From positions 142,148 through 206,147 of the forward strand of contig JAHDXO010000006.1 in the NCBI GenBank assembly GCA_023382975.1: a DNA stretch of 64,000 bases, written 5' to 3'. The DNA is from Pirellulaceae bacterium (lineage in GTDB: Bacteria; Planctomycetota; Planctomycetia; Pirellulales; Pirellulaceae). Position 1 is the first letter of the stretch, and each line of letters opens with the position of its first letter. Shown here piece by piece: positions 63,918 to 64,000 of the stretch. Made by a program: the position numbers and the translations under genes. The notes under the pieces were generated by a model that did not search any database, had not been told where the DNA came from, and saw only the letters and a program-made list of their open reading frames with translations.

Positions 63918-64000
63918 GCAGCGGAAGTAGCTGTCGATGTGTAGGTACTCACATTCCGCACCCCAGAATTCAAGTTGACGGTGACAAGATACGGCAGATG

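Noticed and set aside
62830..63925. Target-site duplication for the IS21 element
   Set aside because: Flanks immediately outside the TGT ends (AAGG and GCAG) do not match.
1..64000. CRISPR array, rRNA or replication origin
   Set aside because: No regularly spaced repeats, rRNA-like conserved stretches or DnaA-box clusters were noticed.

Overview
The window is about 62% GC and reads as a chromosomal piece of a Planctomycetota bacterium, most likely Pirellulales-like. The evidence is lineage-typical architecture: an N-terminal LEPR-XLL export motif with C-terminal dockerin-like EF hands on a 1481-residue protein, DUF1080 and SHD1 domains, many secreted beta-helix and polysaccharide-acting proteins, isolated genes with few long operons, and an IS21 remnant. 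Three tRNA genes are present (Ser-GCT, Val-GAC, Gln-CTG). No rRNA, CRISPR array, integrase or replication origin was seen.

Layout. 0-10 kb: EamA transporter, secreted M28/PDZ peptidase, tRNA-Ser, a very large exported M11-like protease chimera, a DUF1080 protein, a Cys-rich Gln-Lys repeat protein and a small Lys-rich protein. 10-15.4 kb: SGNH-like protein, then a translationally coupled pair of a CHAT-like/transglutaminase-like protein and an alpha/beta hydrolase. 15.4-26 kb: mostly minus-strand genes (O-methyltransferase, esterase, DUF2461, NapH-like polyferredoxin plus TPR/Cys-tail partner, orphan XRE antitoxin with a toxin stump, beta-helix protein, BchE-like B12 radical SAM, cupin). 26-35 kb: RbfA-like protein, two-Rossmann FAD oxidoreductase with an inserted discoidin-like domain, lauroyl-type acyltransferase next to a Gfo/Idh/MocA dehydrogenase, beta-hydroxyacid dehydrogenase and another beta-helix protein. 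35-51.6 kb: a 1551-residue multidomain lipoprotein, two glycosidase-like proteins, a c-heme/PD40/TPR protein, a TAXI-type protein, an alginate-lyase-like protein, a decayed sulfatase joined to an SDR tail, and an SGNH hydrolase. 51.7-55.2 kb: tRNA-Val, RluA-type pseudouridine synthase, Maf, a degenerate Nudix-like protein, a membrane protein and tRNA-Gln.

Downstream of tRNA-Gln the character changes to an accessory region: a tandem 11-bp repeat, an endonuclease/exonuclease/phosphatase-family protein, a DUF932 protein, and a long promoter region leading to three genes coupled by ATGA overlaps. These encode a multi-GAF sensor histidine kinase, an atypical receiver protein without a recognisable DNA-binding output, and a PIN-like nuclease. 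The segment ends in an internally deleted IS21-family element with a broken istB. The kinase-receiver-PIN operon is my best candidate for an undescribed signalling or conflict (possibly anti-phage) system. The CHAT-like/transglutaminase plus hydrolase pair is second.

All calls come from reading translations and motifs by eye. No database search was run. Residue positions are approximate unless a specific residue number is given.
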